Source: CBDCWQ01 sp965223435
Lineage (GTDB): Bacteria > Myxococcota > Kuafuiibacteriia > Kuafuiibacteriales > Kuafuiibacteriaceae
Length of the DNA: 64,000 nucleotides
NCBI GenBank assembly: GCA_965223435.1
Contig: CBDCWQ010000001.1
Location: forward strand, 371,158 to 435,157
Reading direction: 5' to 3'
The notes below the pieces were generated by a model, which saw only the letters and a program-made list of their open reading frames with translations, was not told the DNA's origin and ran no database searches. Both the position numbers and the translations under genes were made by a program. Of this stretch, positions 8,826 through 19,623 are shown piece by piece (positions within the stretch are counted from its first letter, which is position 1; every line of letters starts with the position of its first letter).

Positions 8826-9761
8826 CTATAAGGCGCTGTACCAGGAAATGGTTCGGCTCAGACCCTCTCGGAAGGAAACTTGCGGCTCGTAGCCAATCAG
8901 TCGTTTGGCGCGAGAAATATCGGCAAGCGAGTGTTTCACATCGCCGTGCCGCTCGGGGGCGTGGGTGGGGGGCTTTCCGCGACCCACCGACTCGCGAATC
9001 ATGCCTGCGAGTTCGAGCAGGTTCACGCGGTCGCCGCAGGCGATGTTCATGACCTGACCGGCACACTCGGAGCCGGCTTCACAGGCCCGAAGGTTGGCGT
9101 GGACCGCATTCGCGATGTAGGTGAAGTCGCGTGACTGCTGCCCATCGCCGAAGATGACCGGAGACTCGTCTCGGAGACTGGCCGTAATAAACTTCGGAAT
9201 GACCGCGGAGTAGTGGCTGGTTGGATCTTGTCGCGGTCCAAAGATATTAAAATAGCGAAGAGCCACGGTTTCGAGGCCGTAGGTCTCGAAGAAGACGCGG
9301 CAGTACACTTCGCCCGCGTACTTTTGTAGCGCATAGGGGCTCAGTGGGGTCGCCGGCATGCTCTCCTCTTTGGGGAGCGTGGGCGTGTTCCCATACACGG
9401 AAGATGACGCGGCCATGACAAAGCGTTTCACTTTGGCGTCGCGCGCCGCCACCAACATGTTGAGCGTTCCGGTGACGTTGGCTTCGTTGGAGGCGCGGGG
9501 GCGTTTGACCGATTTGGGAACCGAGGGGATGGCAGCCTGGTGGAGCACAAAGTCCATCCCGTCGACCGCATCACGACAGACTTCGAAATCGGTCATGGTG
9601 CCCTCGAGCAAGTCGACCTTCTTCACGAAACTCGCCGTGTTTTCACGGCGGCCCGTCGCATAATTGTCGAGGACTCGGACTTTGTGTCCTTGTTCGATTA
9701 AGGCTTCAACAATGTTTGAGCCGATGAAGCCTGCTCCGCCGGTCACGAGGTACGACGCCAT
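8826..9761 (-). CDS. NAD-dependent UDP-sugar 4-epimerase (WbpP/Gne-like SDR)
   Basis: This extended short-chain dehydrogenase/reductase has 311 residues. The NAD-binding motif TGGAGFIGSN lies at residues 7-16, the serine cluster AASSSVYG at 118-124 and the catalytic pair Y143/K147 in YALQK. Downstream blocks RYFNIFGPRQ and GDGQQSRDFTYI are typical of UDP-glucose and UDP-N-acetylglucosamine 4-epimerases. The pattern around LPKEE and HYSAVIPKFI is closest to the WbpP/TviC group acting on UDP-GlcNAc. It would supply UDP-GalNAc or UDP-Gal for surface polysaccharide. No glycosyltransferases flank it, so the pathway cannot be specified. It is transcribed away from the hydrolase gene to its right. 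Confidence 0.88.
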   Translation of the reverse strand: MASYLVTGGAGFIGSNIVEALIEQGHKVRVLDNYATGRRENTASFVKKVDLLEGTMTDFEVCRDAVDGMDFVLHQAAIPSVPKSVKRPRASNEANVTGTLNMLVAARDAKVKRFVMAASSSVYGNTPTLPKEESMPATPLSPYALQKYAGEVYCRVFFETYGLETVALRYFNIFGPRQDPTSHYSAVIPKFITASLRDESPVIFGDGQQSRDFTYIANAVHANLRACEAGSECAGQVMNIACGDRVNLLELAGMIRESVGRGKPPTHAPERHGDVKHSLADISRAKRLIGYEPQVSFREGLSRTISWYSAL

Positions 9762-9905
9762 GGCTGTCTGCTATCCGATTTAGCCCTCGAAGGCACGGTT
9801 TTTGATTCCTACGGGATTACCAGGAAAACGAGGTGGGTTGAAAGGCGAAGGGCGCGCGACCGTGCACGCATCGGCAAAACGTTCAAGACGCGATAGGCTA
9901 GAGCC

Positions 9906-10886
9906 TTGGTCGACTTCAAAAAACACGGATCCTTATGGTGGCAAGACTCGGGAACCACGCCCGCAGCCGACGGAACGCCGCTCGCTTACGCCTACGGTGG
10001 CCCCGAGGGCGCACGCACGTTGGTGTGTTGCAACGGTGCGGGCGTCTCGACATTTTTTTGGGACAAGCTCGGCGAATACTTTGTTCCGGATCAGCAGGTG
10101 GTGGTGTGGGATTACCGGGGCCACGGTGCGTCCGGCAACCCACACCGTCCGGCCAGCATCACCATGACCAGCATGGCCGAAGACCTGGCGCGGGTGATGG
10201 ACGCGACCAAGACTGAGAAGGCGGTTCTGCTCGGGCACTCCATGGGGGCTCAGGTGATCTTTGAGTTTTACCGTTTGTTCCCCGATCGGGTCTTGGGCCT
10301 GGTGCCCACGCTCGGGTCATTTGGCCGGCCGGCGGATACCTTCATTGACCCACGGGTCGGCCAGCTCCTGTTTCGCGGTGCGTATCGGGTCGGCACCGAT
10401 ATCCCGGAGTTGCTGAGCCTCTTTTTCCGGCTCACCCTGAAGCGCACCGTGACGTGGCATTTTGTGCGCCGAACGGGCCTCGTCCACAGCGACCTGTGCC
10501 ATCGAGAGGACCTCGAACCCTATCTCGACCACCTGGCACGACTGGATCAGCGCTTGTTTTTTGAGACGGTGCGGGCCGGTCAAGATCACGATGCCGGTCC
10601 GATGTTAGGCGATATCCAGTGCCCCACCCTCGTAGTGGCAGGAGAGCGAGATCTATTCACACCCCGGCACCTCTCCTTGGAAATGGCCGCCCGGATCCCG
10701 CACGCAGAGCTTCTAGAGATTCCTCGCGGCTCCCACGCCGCGCTCATCGAGCAGCCTGAGCTCATCAATCTTCGTATCGAAAAATTCCTCCGGACCTCGG
10801 TTTCTCGTTTCGAAGCCAAAGAGAGTGCGGTCAGCTACCTCACCCCAGCGAGCGGCGTTTCGTCCCGAGGCGGGGTAAACCACTAG
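9906..10886 (+). CDS. Alpha/beta hydrolase
   Basis: This alpha/beta-hydrolase fold protein has 326 residues. The nucleophile elbow GHSMG places Ser112; the probable acid is Asp249 in GERDLFTP and the base His277 in GSHAAL, giving a complete triad. The oxyanion region VWDYRGHGASGNP is also typical. The substrate is not predictable; such enzymes include esterases, lactonases and haloperoxidase-like hydrolases. The start is the TTG at 9906, the only start codon before the conserved N-terminus because an in-frame TAG lies at 9894; its ribosome binding site is poor. A Ser/Thr kinase follows after 53 bases on the same strand. Confidence 0.85.
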   Translation: MVDFKKHGSLWWQDSGTTPAADGTPLAYAYGGPEGARTLVCCNGAGVSTFFWDKLGEYFVPDQQVVVWDYRGHGASGNPHRPASITMTSMAEDLARVMDATKTEKAVLLGHSMGAQVIFEFYRLFPDRVLGLVPTLGSFGRPADTFIDPRVGQLLFRGAYRVGTDIPELLSLFFRLTLKRTVTWHFVRRTGLVHSDLCHREDLEPYLDHLARLDQRLFFETVRAGQDHDAGPMLGDIQCPTLVVAGERDLFTPRHLSLEMAARIPHAELLEIPRGSHAALIEQPELINLRIEKFLRTSVSRFEAKESAVSYLTPASGVSSRGGVNH

Positions 10887-10939
10887 CATCTAAGCATTGC
10901 GTAACCCCCTCGGCACGTTTATCAACGGGCCTAGGTATC

Positions 10940-12901
10940 GTGCCCATTCAGCGAACCACCCTGCCAGCCTCGGGAATCGACACCTCGATTCCCCCGGAGG
11001 AGCGATATCAGATCATTGGCCGCATCGCCTCTGGCGGCATGGCCGAGATCTATGTGGCTCGGGTCAACACCGGCACGGGCAGCGAGCGCGAAGTGGTCGT
11101 CAAGCGGCTGCTTCCCGAACTCCAACGCGACGAAGAGTTCGTGCAGATGTTTTACGACGAGGCCAATTTGGCCTCGAAGTTGGTTCATCCGAACATCGTC
11201 AAAATCTACGAGCTCGGAAAACTGGATGGGTCTTTGTTTATCTCGATGGAGCTGCTTCGCGGAACAAACCTGCGCGATCTTCTTTCGAGGCTCCACGCCC
11301 GCAACATCGACATGCCCATTCCGCTGGCCATTCGGGTGGCCTGCGCGTGCCTAGACGCACTCAACTACGCCCACAAGTTCAAAGACGAAAACGGCCGTCC
11401 CCTGAACATCGTACACCGCGACGTTTCTCCGCAAAATATCATCGTCACCTATGACGGGGCCATCAAGCTTGTCGATTTTGGAGTCGCCAAAGCCGAGGGC
11501 CGGCTCCATAAGACCCGCGCCGGGCTCGTCAAAGGAAAGTTCGCCTATATGTCGCCCGAGCAGGTCAGTGGTGGGCATGTCGACGGCCGCTCGGACATTT
11601 TTGCGCTGGCCGAAGTCTTCTACGAATTCTTGCTTTCGAGGCATCCTTTTTACGCCAAGACCGACATGGAGGTTCTGCGCGCCATCCTCGAAAAGGAACC
11701 ACCCCACCCCTGCGCGGTCGATCCGGATTTTCCGGCCGCGCTGGGAGAAATTCTCGTCCGCGCGCTGCAAAAAGCTGCAGGCAATCGCTACTCGAGTGCC
11801 CTCGCCATGCAGGATGCGCTCGAACGATTTCTCGATCAGCAACGCACCTCGGCGACCACCGCCATGGTCGGACATTTTGTGACCGAGTTGTTCGCAGATC
11901 GGGTCGAACAAGAACGCCTGGCGCGGGAGCACAAAAGTGACCGCGAGCTGGTTCGCGCCCTGCGTGTCGAACGCGGTCCCGCGCGCGCCCGAACCTCACC
12001 GGAACGCGGGCGCACCCCCCGTCCGCCGCCCCCATCGCAAACATCCCACGAACAACCGGCGCCCGCGCGTTTGTCCCTGCCGGCAGGCGCTGAACTCAGC
12101 GCCCGCGATGTGGTCGAGCTTCGAACCGCGCCCGAAGACAACACCGCAGAAAACACGTCTACTTTTTTGGCGCACAGCGCACCACAAGCCCAAAAAAGAC
12201 CACGCTACCGTTCTGAACTCAGGCATCTTTTTGCGGGGGCCGAACCCACGGCGCCGCGGGAAGAACCCGAGGACGAGCACGAGGACGAGGACGAGCTTCC
12301 CACCAAATATGCCCTTCCCGTCGACGACGAGAGCCCAACCAAACCATCGGGCCTCTCCCGCGAAGACCAAGGCGACGAAGACGACACCGGTAAGATGCAA
12401 CCGACACCCCCGGCTTCAGTCACGCCGCAGCCTTCAGTCACGCCGCAGCCTTCCGTCACGCCCTCGGCTTCGGTCGCGGCCCCCGTCAAGCCCCGCTCCT
12501 CGACCGGGCAGCGCACCGAGCGACCGAGTACCGACGATCTGTTCCCCGATGTGCTCAGCCAGCGGTCGCAGCTCACCGGGAAAAACGGCGTGCTGTTTTT
12601 CTTGGCGGGCCTGATCGCACTCGGCGGCGCCCTCGGTTACGCTTTTTGGTTGTACCTCGCGTCCCAAACCCCGAGAACCCGCCTACTGCTGTCCACCACA
12701 CCCCGAGGGGCATCGATCATCTTGGACGGGCAGGACACCCAAAAACGTACGCCCCAGGCATTCCGAAACGTGCGGGCCGACATTGCCCACAAAGTGGAGT
12801 TCAAGTTGGCGGGGCACAAGGTCTGCAAAAAATTTGTGCCGCCGACCACCAAGTCGCGTCATCGGCTGGCGTGTACCCTCACGCCCATCGACAGTCCCTG
12901 A
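10940..12901 (+). CDS. Membrane-anchored Ser/Thr protein kinase with PEGA-like C-terminus
   Basis: This is a Hanks-type kinase of 653 residues. The cytoplasmic catalytic domain covers about 24-300: glycine loop GRIASGGMAEIY, catalytic Lys55, HRDVSPQN with Asp161, DFG at 179-181 and the APE-like KFAYMSPEQ. A long, low-complexity Pro/Glu-rich linker (about 340-545) includes an 18-base tandem repeat. One transmembrane helix follows at about 550-575. The external tail has a PEGA-like motif (STTPRGASIILDGQDT), a beta-sandwich common in myxobacterial kinases. All catalytic residues are present, so it should be active. The start is a GTG. Its signal and substrates are unknown. Confidence 0.92.
   Translation: MPIQRTTLPASGIDTSIPPEERYQIIGRIASGGMAEIYVARVNTGTGSEREVVVKRLLPELQRDEEFVQMFYDEANLASKLVHPNIVKIYELGKLDGSLFISMELLRGTNLRDLLSRLHARNIDMPIPLAIRVACACLDALNYAHKFKDENGRPLNIVHRDVSPQNIIVTYDGAIKLVDFGVAKAEGRLHKTRAGLVKGKFAYMSPEQVSGGHVDGRSDIFALAEVFYEFLLSRHPFYAKTDMEVLRAILEKEPPHPCAVDPDFPAALGEILVRALQKAAGNRYSSALAMQDALERFLDQQRTSATTAMVGHFVTELFADRVEQERLAREHKSDRELVRALRVERGPARARTSPERGRTPRPPPPSQTSHEQPAPARLSLPAGAELSARDVVELRTAPEDNTAENTSTFLAHSAPQAQKRPRYRSELRHLFAGAEPTAPREEPEDEHEDEDELPTKYALPVDDESPTKPSGLSREDQGDEDDTGKMQPTPPASVTPQPSVTPQPSVTPSASVAAPVKPRSSTGQRTERPSTDDLFPDVLSQRSQLTGKNGVLFFLAGLIALGGALGYAFWLYLASQTPRTRLLLSTTPRGASIILDGQDTQKRTPQAFRNVRADIAHKVEFKLAGHKVCKKFVPPTTKSRHRLACTLTPIDSP
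12422..12475 (+). repeat. Three 18-base tandem repeats inside the kinase linker
   Basis: Units at 12422-12439, 12440-12457 and 12458-12475 encode TPQPSV, TPQPSV and a diverged TPSASV. The first two differ by one base and the third is degenerate. They lie in the disordered linker, where length changes in multiples of six residues would be tolerated. Confidence 0.75.
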
Positions 12902-12912
12902 AACGGCAAGAT

Positions 12913-13605
12913 ATGCAAAGCGATGAAGAAAAAACAGAGGCCCTTTGGACCAAAGTTCGGCCGAACGGACGGGGCCTGCTGCCGTGCATCGTTCAAGACC
13001 TAAGAACCAAAGAGATCCTCATGATGGCCTGGGTCTCACAAGAAGCGCTGGCGCAATCACTCAAGACCGGATGGGCCACGTTCTATTCTCGGTCACGGCG
13101 CGCCATCTGGCAAAAAGGCGAAACGTCGGGAAACCGGCAGCGTCTGATTCAGGTCCGCCTCGACTGCGACGGCGACACCCTCTTTTACCTGGTCGACGCC
13201 AAGCTTCCCGCGTGCCACGAGGGCACCGACACCTGTTTTTCGCGTCGCCGCGTGGGCGGTGCGTGGCTGAGGGATCCGCAGCGACTCCGAGAGGGGGGTT
13301 CGAAAGGCATTCTACAAACCCTGGCCGAGCTGAACACCGCGGTCGAAACAACCCGCGATCTGGACGAGTCCAGTGACGGAAGCCCGAGAAACCCTGACGA
13401 AACCGGCCATTCGGAGGAGGTCCTGCGCTCCCAGTCTGATGCCTTGGTCACCGCCATCGAGCGCGAAGATGATCGCGAAGTGGTCAGACAAAGTGCTGAA
13501 TTTCTGTACAGCCTAGCAGCAACCCTTAAAGAAAAAAAGCTCACCTTCATAGAGGTCTTCCAGGAACTGGAACGACTCTTGGAATCCAAGCTGGAGAGCA
13601 GTTGA
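12913..13605 (+). CDS. hisI: Histidine biosynthesis bifunctional protein HisIE with degenerate HisE half
   Basis: The N-terminal half (about 10-125) is phosphoribosyl-AMP cyclohydrolase, step 3 of histidine synthesis. It keeps the substrate motif YSRSRRAIWQKGETSGN, the metal site LDCDGD and the zinc ligands of ACHEGTDTC. The C-terminal half aligns with phosphoribosyl-ATP pyrophosphatase by its helical layout and ending (AEFLYSLAATLKEKKLT). The acidic HisE motif GEEATE is replaced by RSQSDA, and the later EAAD-type metal site reads RQSAE. This half is therefore probably inactive, and a separate HisE would be needed. It also carries a polar linker (SSDGSPRNPDETGH). The ATG at 12913 lies 11 bases after the kinase stop, and rpsU follows. 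Confidence 0.85.
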   Translation: MQSDEEKTEALWTKVRPNGRGLLPCIVQDLRTKEILMMAWVSQEALAQSLKTGWATFYSRSRRAIWQKGETSGNRQRLIQVRLDCDGDTLFYLVDAKLPACHEGTDTCFSRRRVGGAWLRDPQRLREGGSKGILQTLAELNTAVETTRDLDESSDGSPRNPDETGHSEEVLRSQSDALVTAIEREDDREVVRQSAEFLYSLAATLKEKKLTFIEVFQELERLLESKLESS

Positions 13606-13655
13606 CAGGGGCCATCCCCCGCGATACCCGCGTCGAGCTTACGGCATTTGAGGCG

Positions 13656-13664
13656 GGAGGTGAT
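13656..13664 (+). promoter_or_regulatory. Nine-base Shine-Dalgarno of rpsU
   Basis: GGAGGTGAT is fully complementary to the 3' end of 16S rRNA and lies 8 bases before the rpsU ATG. It fixes that start and implies strong translation, as expected for a ribosomal protein. Confidence 0.85.
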
Positions 13665-13672
13665 GACACAGT

Positions 13673-13873
13673 ATGCCTGGCGTCAGGGTTCGCGAGGGTG
13701 AGTCCTTCGAACGGGCGATGCGCCGCTTTAAAAAGCAGTGCGAGCGCGCGGGAATCCTGGGGGAAATTCGTAAACGAGAGTACTACGAAAAACCCTCAGT
13801 TAAAAAGAAGAAGAAGGCCGCTGCTGCAAGAAAGCGGCTGCTCAAGAAGCTCAAGAAAGAAGGACAAGGCTGA
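13673..13873 (+). CDS. rpsU: 30S ribosomal protein S21
   Basis: S21 is a small basic protein of the 30S platform that acts near the anti-Shine-Dalgarno region during initiation. At 66 residues it is of normal length. It has the family core VREGESFERAMRRFKKQCE followed by GILGEIRKREYYEKPS and a lysine-rich tail. The nine-base Shine-Dalgarno supports the start. It is the first gene of the conserved rpsU-dnaG-rpoD macromolecular synthesis group. A strong terminator after it should let S21 be made in excess over primase and sigma factor. Confidence 0.97.
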   Translation: MPGVRVREGESFERAMRRFKKQCERAGILGEIRKREYYEKPSVKKKKKAAAARKRLLKKLKKEGQG

Positions 13874-13926
13874 ATCCAACCGCAGGTGCCCTCAGCAAAC
13901 CCCATCGGGTCTTCGGTGCGGTCGCG

Positions 13927-13959
13927 GCGCGCGTCCGCCGGAGTCCCCAGGACGCGCGC
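13927..13959 (+). other. GC-rich inverted repeat between rpsU and dnaG
   Basis: A perfect 10-base inverted repeat (GCGCGCGTCC at 13927-13936 and its complement at 13950-13959) with a 13-base loop. There is no T-run after it, so it is not a terminator by itself. It may act as an RNA stability or processing hairpin in the rpsU 3' region. Confidence 0.5.
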
Positions 13960-14020
13960 GTCCGTGCGCGAAGTGGGGTGGGTCGGCAACGCGCTAAAGG
14001 GTTACCGGTCGTTTCACCGT

Positions 14021-14063
14021 GGCTGCGTTCGCCTCCTTGGCGAACGCGGCCATCGTTTTTTTT
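14021..14063 (+). terminator. Intrinsic terminator between rpsU and dnaG
   Basis: A 13-base stem pairs GGCTGCGTTCGCC (14021-14033) with GGCGAACGCGGCC (14039-14051), with one T-G wobble and a 5-base loop TCCTT. After ATCG comes a run of eight T (14056-14063). This is the standard Rho-independent form. It lies 25 bases before dnaG, in the same place as the internal terminator known from the E. coli rpsU-dnaG-rpoD operon, where partial readthrough sets the low level of primase. Confidence 0.9.
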
Positions 14064-14088
14064 AGTGGTCGTAGGCGGGTCATAGGGC

Positions 14089-15855
14089 GTGTCACAGATT
14101 CCTGCCGATAAAATCCAAGAAGTCCGAGACCAAGCGGACATCGAACGGGTCGTCAGCCGATCCGTTCGCTTGACGCGCCGCGGCCAAAGGCTCTGGGGCG
14201 TCTGCCCATTTCACTCCGAGAAAACCGCGTCGTTCAGCGTGAGCCCAGACAAGCAGCTTTTCCACTGCTTCGGGTGCCACGCCGGAGGCGACGTGTTTGC
14301 GTTTGTGATGCGGATGGAGGCACTCGCGTTTCCCGAGGCGGTCCGAACCCTCGCCCAGGAGCTCGGTATCGAGCTTCCCGAAGAAAAAAGAGGGCCCCAG
14401 GCCCAGGCCGAGATCACCCGCCGCGAAGGGTTGTTCGACATCAACGCGCGAACCGCGCGATTTTACACCCGGTGCCTTCACCAAGCACCGGATGCGCTCG
14501 AGTACCTTCAAAAAGAGCGGGGCCTGAGCAAAAAAACGATCGAAGACTTTTCCTTGGGCTTCGCCCCCGCCGGCTGGTCCACATTGGTCGACCAACTCGC
14601 GAGCCAAAAACTGCCACCCGAGGCCCCCCTCGACCTCGGCCTCATCGGCCGAAGCGACAAAGGGCGCCTCTACGATCGCCTGCGGGGCCGGCTGGTTTTT
14701 CCGATTGAAATCGACGGGGGACACATCGCAGGCTTCGGGGCCCGCCGGGCGGACTGGATCGATCCCGAGGGCCCCAAATACCTCAACTCCCCAGAGAGCC
14801 CCGTCTACCAAAAATCAAGGGTCTTGTACGGGCTACACGGCGCGAAACACCAGATCCGCCGGGCGCGGCAGGCCATTCTGGTCGAGGGCTACCTCGATGT
14901 TATCGCCCTCGCCGAAGCCGGGATCGGACGGGCCGTCGCCGCCTGCGGCACCTCACTCACCAGCGAGCACGCGACCCTCCTCGCCCGCCACGCCAAAGAG
15001 GTCGCCACCTTCTACGACGGAGACGACGCGGGCCTAGAGGCCTCGCAAAGATCCGCAGTCTTGCTCCTTCAAGCCGGACTTTCAGTCAAAGTGGTGCCCG
15101 CACCCGCCGGAGAAGATCCGGACACCCTGGTTCGTCAACATGGAGGAGCCGCCATCGAAGACCTGATCGCCAAGGCACCTTCGGCCATCGATTTTTTTCT
15201 GACCAAAGCGCAAAAAGCCCACTCTGGCGCGGGGATCGCAGGCATGACCCACGCCATTGAATCCGTCAAACCTCTGATCCGCTCCATCGACGATCCCCTC
15301 GAACGGGACGTCGCCATCGCTGGGACCGCACGACGACTCAACATCGAAGAATACATCCTAAGACGGCACCTAGGCGCTCGGAGAAAACCTCGGGCCGGGG
15401 CCCGATCCGAGACCAAGACCACTCAGAAGCCCTCCATTCCGGTGGTAGAAACCACGATCTTGAAGCTCTTTCTGGAGTCACCAGAAGCAGTGGGCGCAAC
15501 CCTAGAAAAACGACAGGCCACTCGGGCCTTTCGTCACCCTGGCATCCAGGCGGCGGTCACCGCAGGCCTCGAAGCACAAAATCACGATGAAAAATTTGAC
15601 CCACCCCGGGCTCTCGAGGTCATGTTGGCGTCCAGTGCAGTCAGCGAAAGAGACATGGCAGAGGCCCGGAAGGTCCTGCTGGAATCCCTGCCCGAACGTC
15701 ATAACCTGGACGAGTGCGTGACACGCTTGCTGCGAGCAGACAAAGAGCATAGGCTCCGCGACCTTCGAAGACGCTTGGAGACCGAGACCGACCCGAAGAC
15801 GGCGGCAAAGCTTGCCCAAGAGGCCAGCGAAGTGATGGCCTCAACAATTATTTAG
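14089..15855 (+). CDS. dnaG: DNA primase
   Basis: DnaG makes RNA primers for replication and is recruited by the replicative helicase. It has 588 residues, normal for the family. The N-terminal zinc-binding domain has the CHCC ligands Cys39, His42, Cys60 and Cys63 (CPFH and CFGC). The catalytic core shows RLRGRLVFPI, GFGARR, the TOPRIM glutamate in VEGYLDVIAL and FYDGDDAG. The C-terminal region should bind DnaB. The start is a GTG; the frame begins VSQIPADKIQEV, a typical primase N-terminus. It sits between rpsU and rpoD and is preceded by a strong terminator, so its expression probably depends on readthrough. Confidence 0.97.
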   Translation: MSQIPADKIQEVRDQADIERVVSRSVRLTRRGQRLWGVCPFHSEKTASFSVSPDKQLFHCFGCHAGGDVFAFVMRMEALAFPEAVRTLAQELGIELPEEKRGPQAQAEITRREGLFDINARTARFYTRCLHQAPDALEYLQKERGLSKKTIEDFSLGFAPAGWSTLVDQLASQKLPPEAPLDLGLIGRSDKGRLYDRLRGRLVFPIEIDGGHIAGFGARRADWIDPEGPKYLNSPESPVYQKSRVLYGLHGAKHQIRRARQAILVEGYLDVIALAEAGIGRAVAACGTSLTSEHATLLARHAKEVATFYDGDDAGLEASQRSAVLLLQAGLSVKVVPAPAGEDPDTLVRQHGGAAIEDLIAKAPSAIDFFLTKAQKAHSGAGIAGMTHAIESVKPLIRSIDDPLERDVAIAGTARRLNIEEYILRRHLGARRKPRAGARSETKTTQKPSIPVVETTILKLFLESPEAVGATLEKRQATRAFRHPGIQAAVTAGLEAQNHDEKFDPPRALEVMLASSAVSERDMAEARKVLLESLPERHNLDECVTRLLRADKEHRLRDLRRRLETETDPKTAAKLAQEASEVMASTII

Positions 15856-15878
15856 GAACCTACAGGAAGAGAACATAG

Positions 15879-18632
<2,754 letters not shown>

Positions 18633-18679
18633 AGGTCACACGCGGGTGGGTTCCGGAAGGCTGCCCTCGCCGATCGTGG

Positions 18680-18708
18680 CCTGACCGAGGCAGGCCCGCG
18701 AGGTCAGG
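18680..18708. other. Inverted repeat between convergent rpoD and GcvR-like gene
   Basis: CCTGACC (18680-18686) pairs perfectly with GGTCAGG (18702-18708) across a 15-base GC-rich loop in the 96-base gap between the two convergent genes. There is no T-run, so it is at best a weak or factor-assisted bidirectional terminator. Confidence 0.35.
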
Positions 18709-18728
18709 GTGGGCGCGCGACCACGGGA

Positions 18729-19262
18729 TCAGGTGTCGGCTGCCGGCTCGAGGGTGATCTCGACGGCGAGGTCGTCGGCGATGGATTCTAAATCGGTGCG
18801 CAGGATTTGAAGGGGCAAATCCGGGGGGGCGCGAAGCCGGGCAACCGCTTTAAACATCATGCCGCCAGACCACGGGGCGCTTACACGCTCGGTGTTGATC
18901 GTCTCGATGCTGACGGCGCGCTCCTTCAGCGCGCGGGTTACGTCTTGAACAATGCCCTCGTGATCGCTCCCGGTCAGGGCCAGACCCAACAGAGGCCAGT
19001 CCTCCGGCCAGGGGTCGCTCCCAGCCCCCTCCACCACAACCGTCAAACCCTCCTTGGCCAGCTCCTTGAGCGCCATCGTCAGGGACTCAACTTGGTCTTT
19101 GGGGACCCCCAAGCACAGGATTCCGGCAAATCTGCCGGCCAATCGGGCCATATGGCTTTCCTCCCAGTTTGCACCGTGCGCCACCAGGGTTTGGGACATC
19201 AACGCCACGATTCCCGGCCGATCTCGGCCTATCACTGTCAGTACCAACGAGGTCTTCACCAT
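18729..19262 (-). CDS. GcvR-like double ACT domain protein
   Basis: This 177-residue protein consists of two ACT domains. The first begins LVLTVIGRDRPGIVALMSQ and the second LLGLALTGSDHEGIVQDVTR; both have the DRPGI/DHEGI turn where ACT domains bind amino acids. This matches the glycine cleavage repressor GcvR family, which in E. coli acts through protein contact with GcvA rather than by binding DNA. There is no GcvA or gcv gene in the window, so a general role as an amino-acid-sensing regulator is all that can be inferred. It is transcribed divergently from the lipid-export-like operon and convergently with rpoD. Confidence 0.8.
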   Translation of the reverse strand: MVKTSLVLTVIGRDRPGIVALMSQTLVAHGANWEESHMARLAGRFAGILCLGVPKDQVESLTMALKELAKEGLTVVVEGAGSDPWPEDWPLLGLALTGSDHEGIVQDVTRALKERAVSIETINTERVSAPWSGGMMFKAVARLRAPPDLPLQILRTDLESIADDLAVEITLEPAADT

Positions 19263-19623
19263 CCTTGCTCTCCTCCATGCTCAGCCCAATCGAACTGGAG
19301 CCCAACCATTGTGGCCCCAATCGGCAGCCCTCGCCCACCGCGCCGCCACCGTGGAGGCCCAGGCTATTCGGGTTACCCTGTATCTCTCGGGCAACTCCGC
19401 CCTAGAAAAAGAAGTGTGACGGCCCTCAATTGTGTGACAGGAGAAGGCCACCATCGTATCTTTCCCGCCGGGCACATACACCGTTCCCCCTTCCCACCCG
19501 GCAGGGAAACGCGCGCCCTTTGGTGATCCGCTGCAAAGAGGACCCGACACTGAATTCAGCCCCGATGAAATTCGTTTCACATCTTGAAATGACGTGGGTC
19601 TGTGGGAAAGGACATGCAGTCGG
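19263..19623. other. Divergent intergenic region upstream of the lipid-export-like operon
   Basis: These 361 bases separate the minus-strand ACT protein from the plus-strand fusion gene and should contain both promoters. I see no gene, repeat or riboswitch that I can name. The segment near 19570-19590 is relatively AT-rich (AAATTCGTTTCACATCTTGAAA) and is the likeliest promoter area for the plus strand, but no good -10/-35 pair stands out. Confidence 0.4.
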
